Source of the DNA: JAFGIT01 sp016929465 [NCBI: Candidatus Coatesbacteria bacterium]
GTDB lineage: Bacteria; B130-G9
NCBI GenBank assembly: GCA_016929465.1
Contig: JAFGIT010000322.1
Location: 1-6,175, forward strand
Direction of reading: 5' to 3'
DNA length: 6,175 nt
The notes under the pieces were generated by a model. The model searched no databases. It saw only the letters and a list, made by a program, of their open reading frames with translations, and had not been told where the DNA came from. Of the stretch, positions 5,355 to 6,175 are shown piece after piece (the first letter of the stretch is position 1; every line of letters starts with the position of its first letter). A program made the position numbers and the translations under genes.

Positions 5355-6175
5355 TTTTTACCTCCCATGAGCCTCTCAACAAGTGGCTCAAGATGGTCTG
5401 AATAACCGGGGACAGCATCTATCGGCAGCTTGCCTGTCGAATATGCCACCGCCACTTCACGGCTGTTCGGTATCTCCGCGAGCACCTCGATCCTCTTCTG
5501 CTTGCAATATTTGACCGTCTCGTTGTCCCCGATATCGCAGCGATTGATGAGAACAGCTATCTTCACCCCGATCTGCTTCGCCATATCGACCGCAAGCTTC
5601 AAGTCGTTCAAGCCGAAAGGCGTCGGCTCCGTGACCAGTATGACCAGGTTCGCGTCCTTTATCGTCTCGACCACCGGGCAGGTCGTACCGGGTGGCGCAT
5701 CCATGATGGTGATGCCCTCTGCAAGAGCTCTTTTCTTCACGGACCGGACCAGGGGCGGGGCGAGCGCCTCACCAATCTTCAGCTTGCCGTGTGCGAATTT
5801 CAGCGTACCGGCGTGCCCGTCCTCGACGATCCCAATCTCTCGCGTCGTTTCGGTGATAGCGCCCTCGGGACATACGAGTACGCAGCCACCGCAAGCATGG
5901 CAGAGCTCCTGGAAGACCAGCGTCTTGTTGCCCATGCAGACTATTGCATTGTATTGACATATCTCTTCGCACTTACGGCAGGATATACACTCATCCTGGT
6001 CCACTACAGGCACAGGCATAAAAACAACCTCGCGGCCCAAAATGTCTGGCCTAAGAAAAATGTGGCCGTTAGGCTCTTCTACATCGCAATCAAGATAGAC
6101 CACTTCTTCGCCGGCCCTGTAAAGAAGCATTGCGAGGCTGGTCGCAATGGTGGTCTTGCCGGTTCCTCCTTTGCC
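5342..6175 (-). CDS. MinD/CooC-type P-loop ATPase with inserted 2x[4Fe-4S] ferredoxin domain (first of the pair; 5' end cut)
   Basis: The frame is open at the window edge. The first visible codons are already GKGGTGKTT, the Walker A motif, so only about ten N-terminal residues should be missing and the true start lies outside; the ATG at 6130 is internal. Of 277 visible residues, LDCDVEEPNGHIF (28-40) follows the P-loop. The ferredoxin insert has CISCRKCEEIC (Cys63, 66, 69, 73) and CHACGGCVLVCP (Cys92, 95, 98, 102), enough for two [4Fe-4S] clusters. The ATPase core continues with ITIMDAPPGTTCPVVE (145-160), VTEPTPFGLNDLK (171-183) and LINRCDIGD (199-207). It resembles the next gene in architecture and overlaps it by 13 bases, so the two probably make a heterodimer or act in sequence (inference). 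Probable activity is ATP-dependent handling of an Fe-S or metal cluster in the cytoplasm; no specific client is shown. Confidence 0.94.
   Translation of the reverse strand, partial: GKGGTGKTTIATSLAMLLYRAGEEVVYLDCDVEEPNGHIFLRPDILGREVVFMPVPVVDQDECISCRKCEEICQYNAIVCMGNKTLVFQELCHACGGCVLVCPEGAITETTREIGIVEDGHAGTLKFAHGKLKIGEALAPPLVRSVKKRALAEGITIMDAPPGTTCPVVETIKDANLVILVTEPTPFGLNDLKLAVDMAKQIGVKIAVLINRCDIGDNETVKYCKQKRIEVLAEIPNSREVAVAYSTGKLPIDAVPGYSDHLEPLVERLMGGKKCES
5360..5366 (-). promoter_or_regulatory. Strong ribosome-binding site of the second MinD ATPase
   Basis: GGGAGGT on the minus strand, 5 bases (all A) before the ATG at 5354, within the final Gly-Gly codons of the first ATPase. It fixes the start and suggests the pair is made in a coupled ratio. 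Confidence 0.75.

Noticed and set aside
5430-5957. A 175-codon plus-strand open frame opposite the first MinD ATPase
   Set aside because: It lies antisense to a gene with clear Walker A and ferredoxin motifs. Its translation is Ser/Pro/Thr-rich with no recognisable domain, as expected from the complement of a biased coding sequence.

Overview
All of this window is read from the minus strand. It holds seven tightly packed genes that look like one operon, transcribed from high to low coordinates and open at both ends. The first gene lacks roughly its first ten codons at the right edge, and the last is cut at the left edge. The largest gap between genes is 37 bases and most junctions overlap. 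I saw no tRNA, rRNA, mobile element or CRISPR array, and no promoter or intrinsic terminator.

In transcription order, 6175-5342 and 5354-4464 encode two related MinD/CooC-type P-loop ATPases, each with an inserted pair of [4Fe-4S] ferredoxin motifs. Next, 4426-3725 encodes a small class I SAM-dependent methyltransferase. Then 3735-2434 encodes an Mrp/NBP35-type Fe-S carrier ATPase fused to a C-terminal NifX/NifB-like metallocluster-binding domain. Last come larE (2424-1486), larB (1502-744) and larC (742 to beyond position 1). These three make the nickel-pincer nucleotide (NPN) cofactor first described for lactate racemase: LarB builds the biscarboxylated pyridinium mononucleotide, LarE inserts sulfur and LarC inserts nickel. 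No larA or other NPN-using enzyme is in the window.

The organism is probably an anaerobic bacterium. Tandem ferredoxin-MinD ATPases and Mrp-NifX proteins are typical of sulfate reducers, metal reducers and other strict anaerobes, and base composition is moderately GC-rich by eye. I cannot assign a phylum.

The most interesting inference is functional coupling. This LarE has the CxxC-plus-Cys set expected of the [4Fe-4S]-dependent sulfur insertase type described from Thermotoga, rather than only the single sacrificial cysteine of the Lactobacillus enzyme. Three Fe-S or metal-handling ATPases directly upstream could supply its cluster or help nickel delivery. Smaller points are an internal ribosome-binding site that could release the NifX-like domain as a separate protein, a 14-codon mini-ORF that bridges two genes by ATGA overlaps at both ends, and a two-part inverted repeat at the ambiguous larE start.
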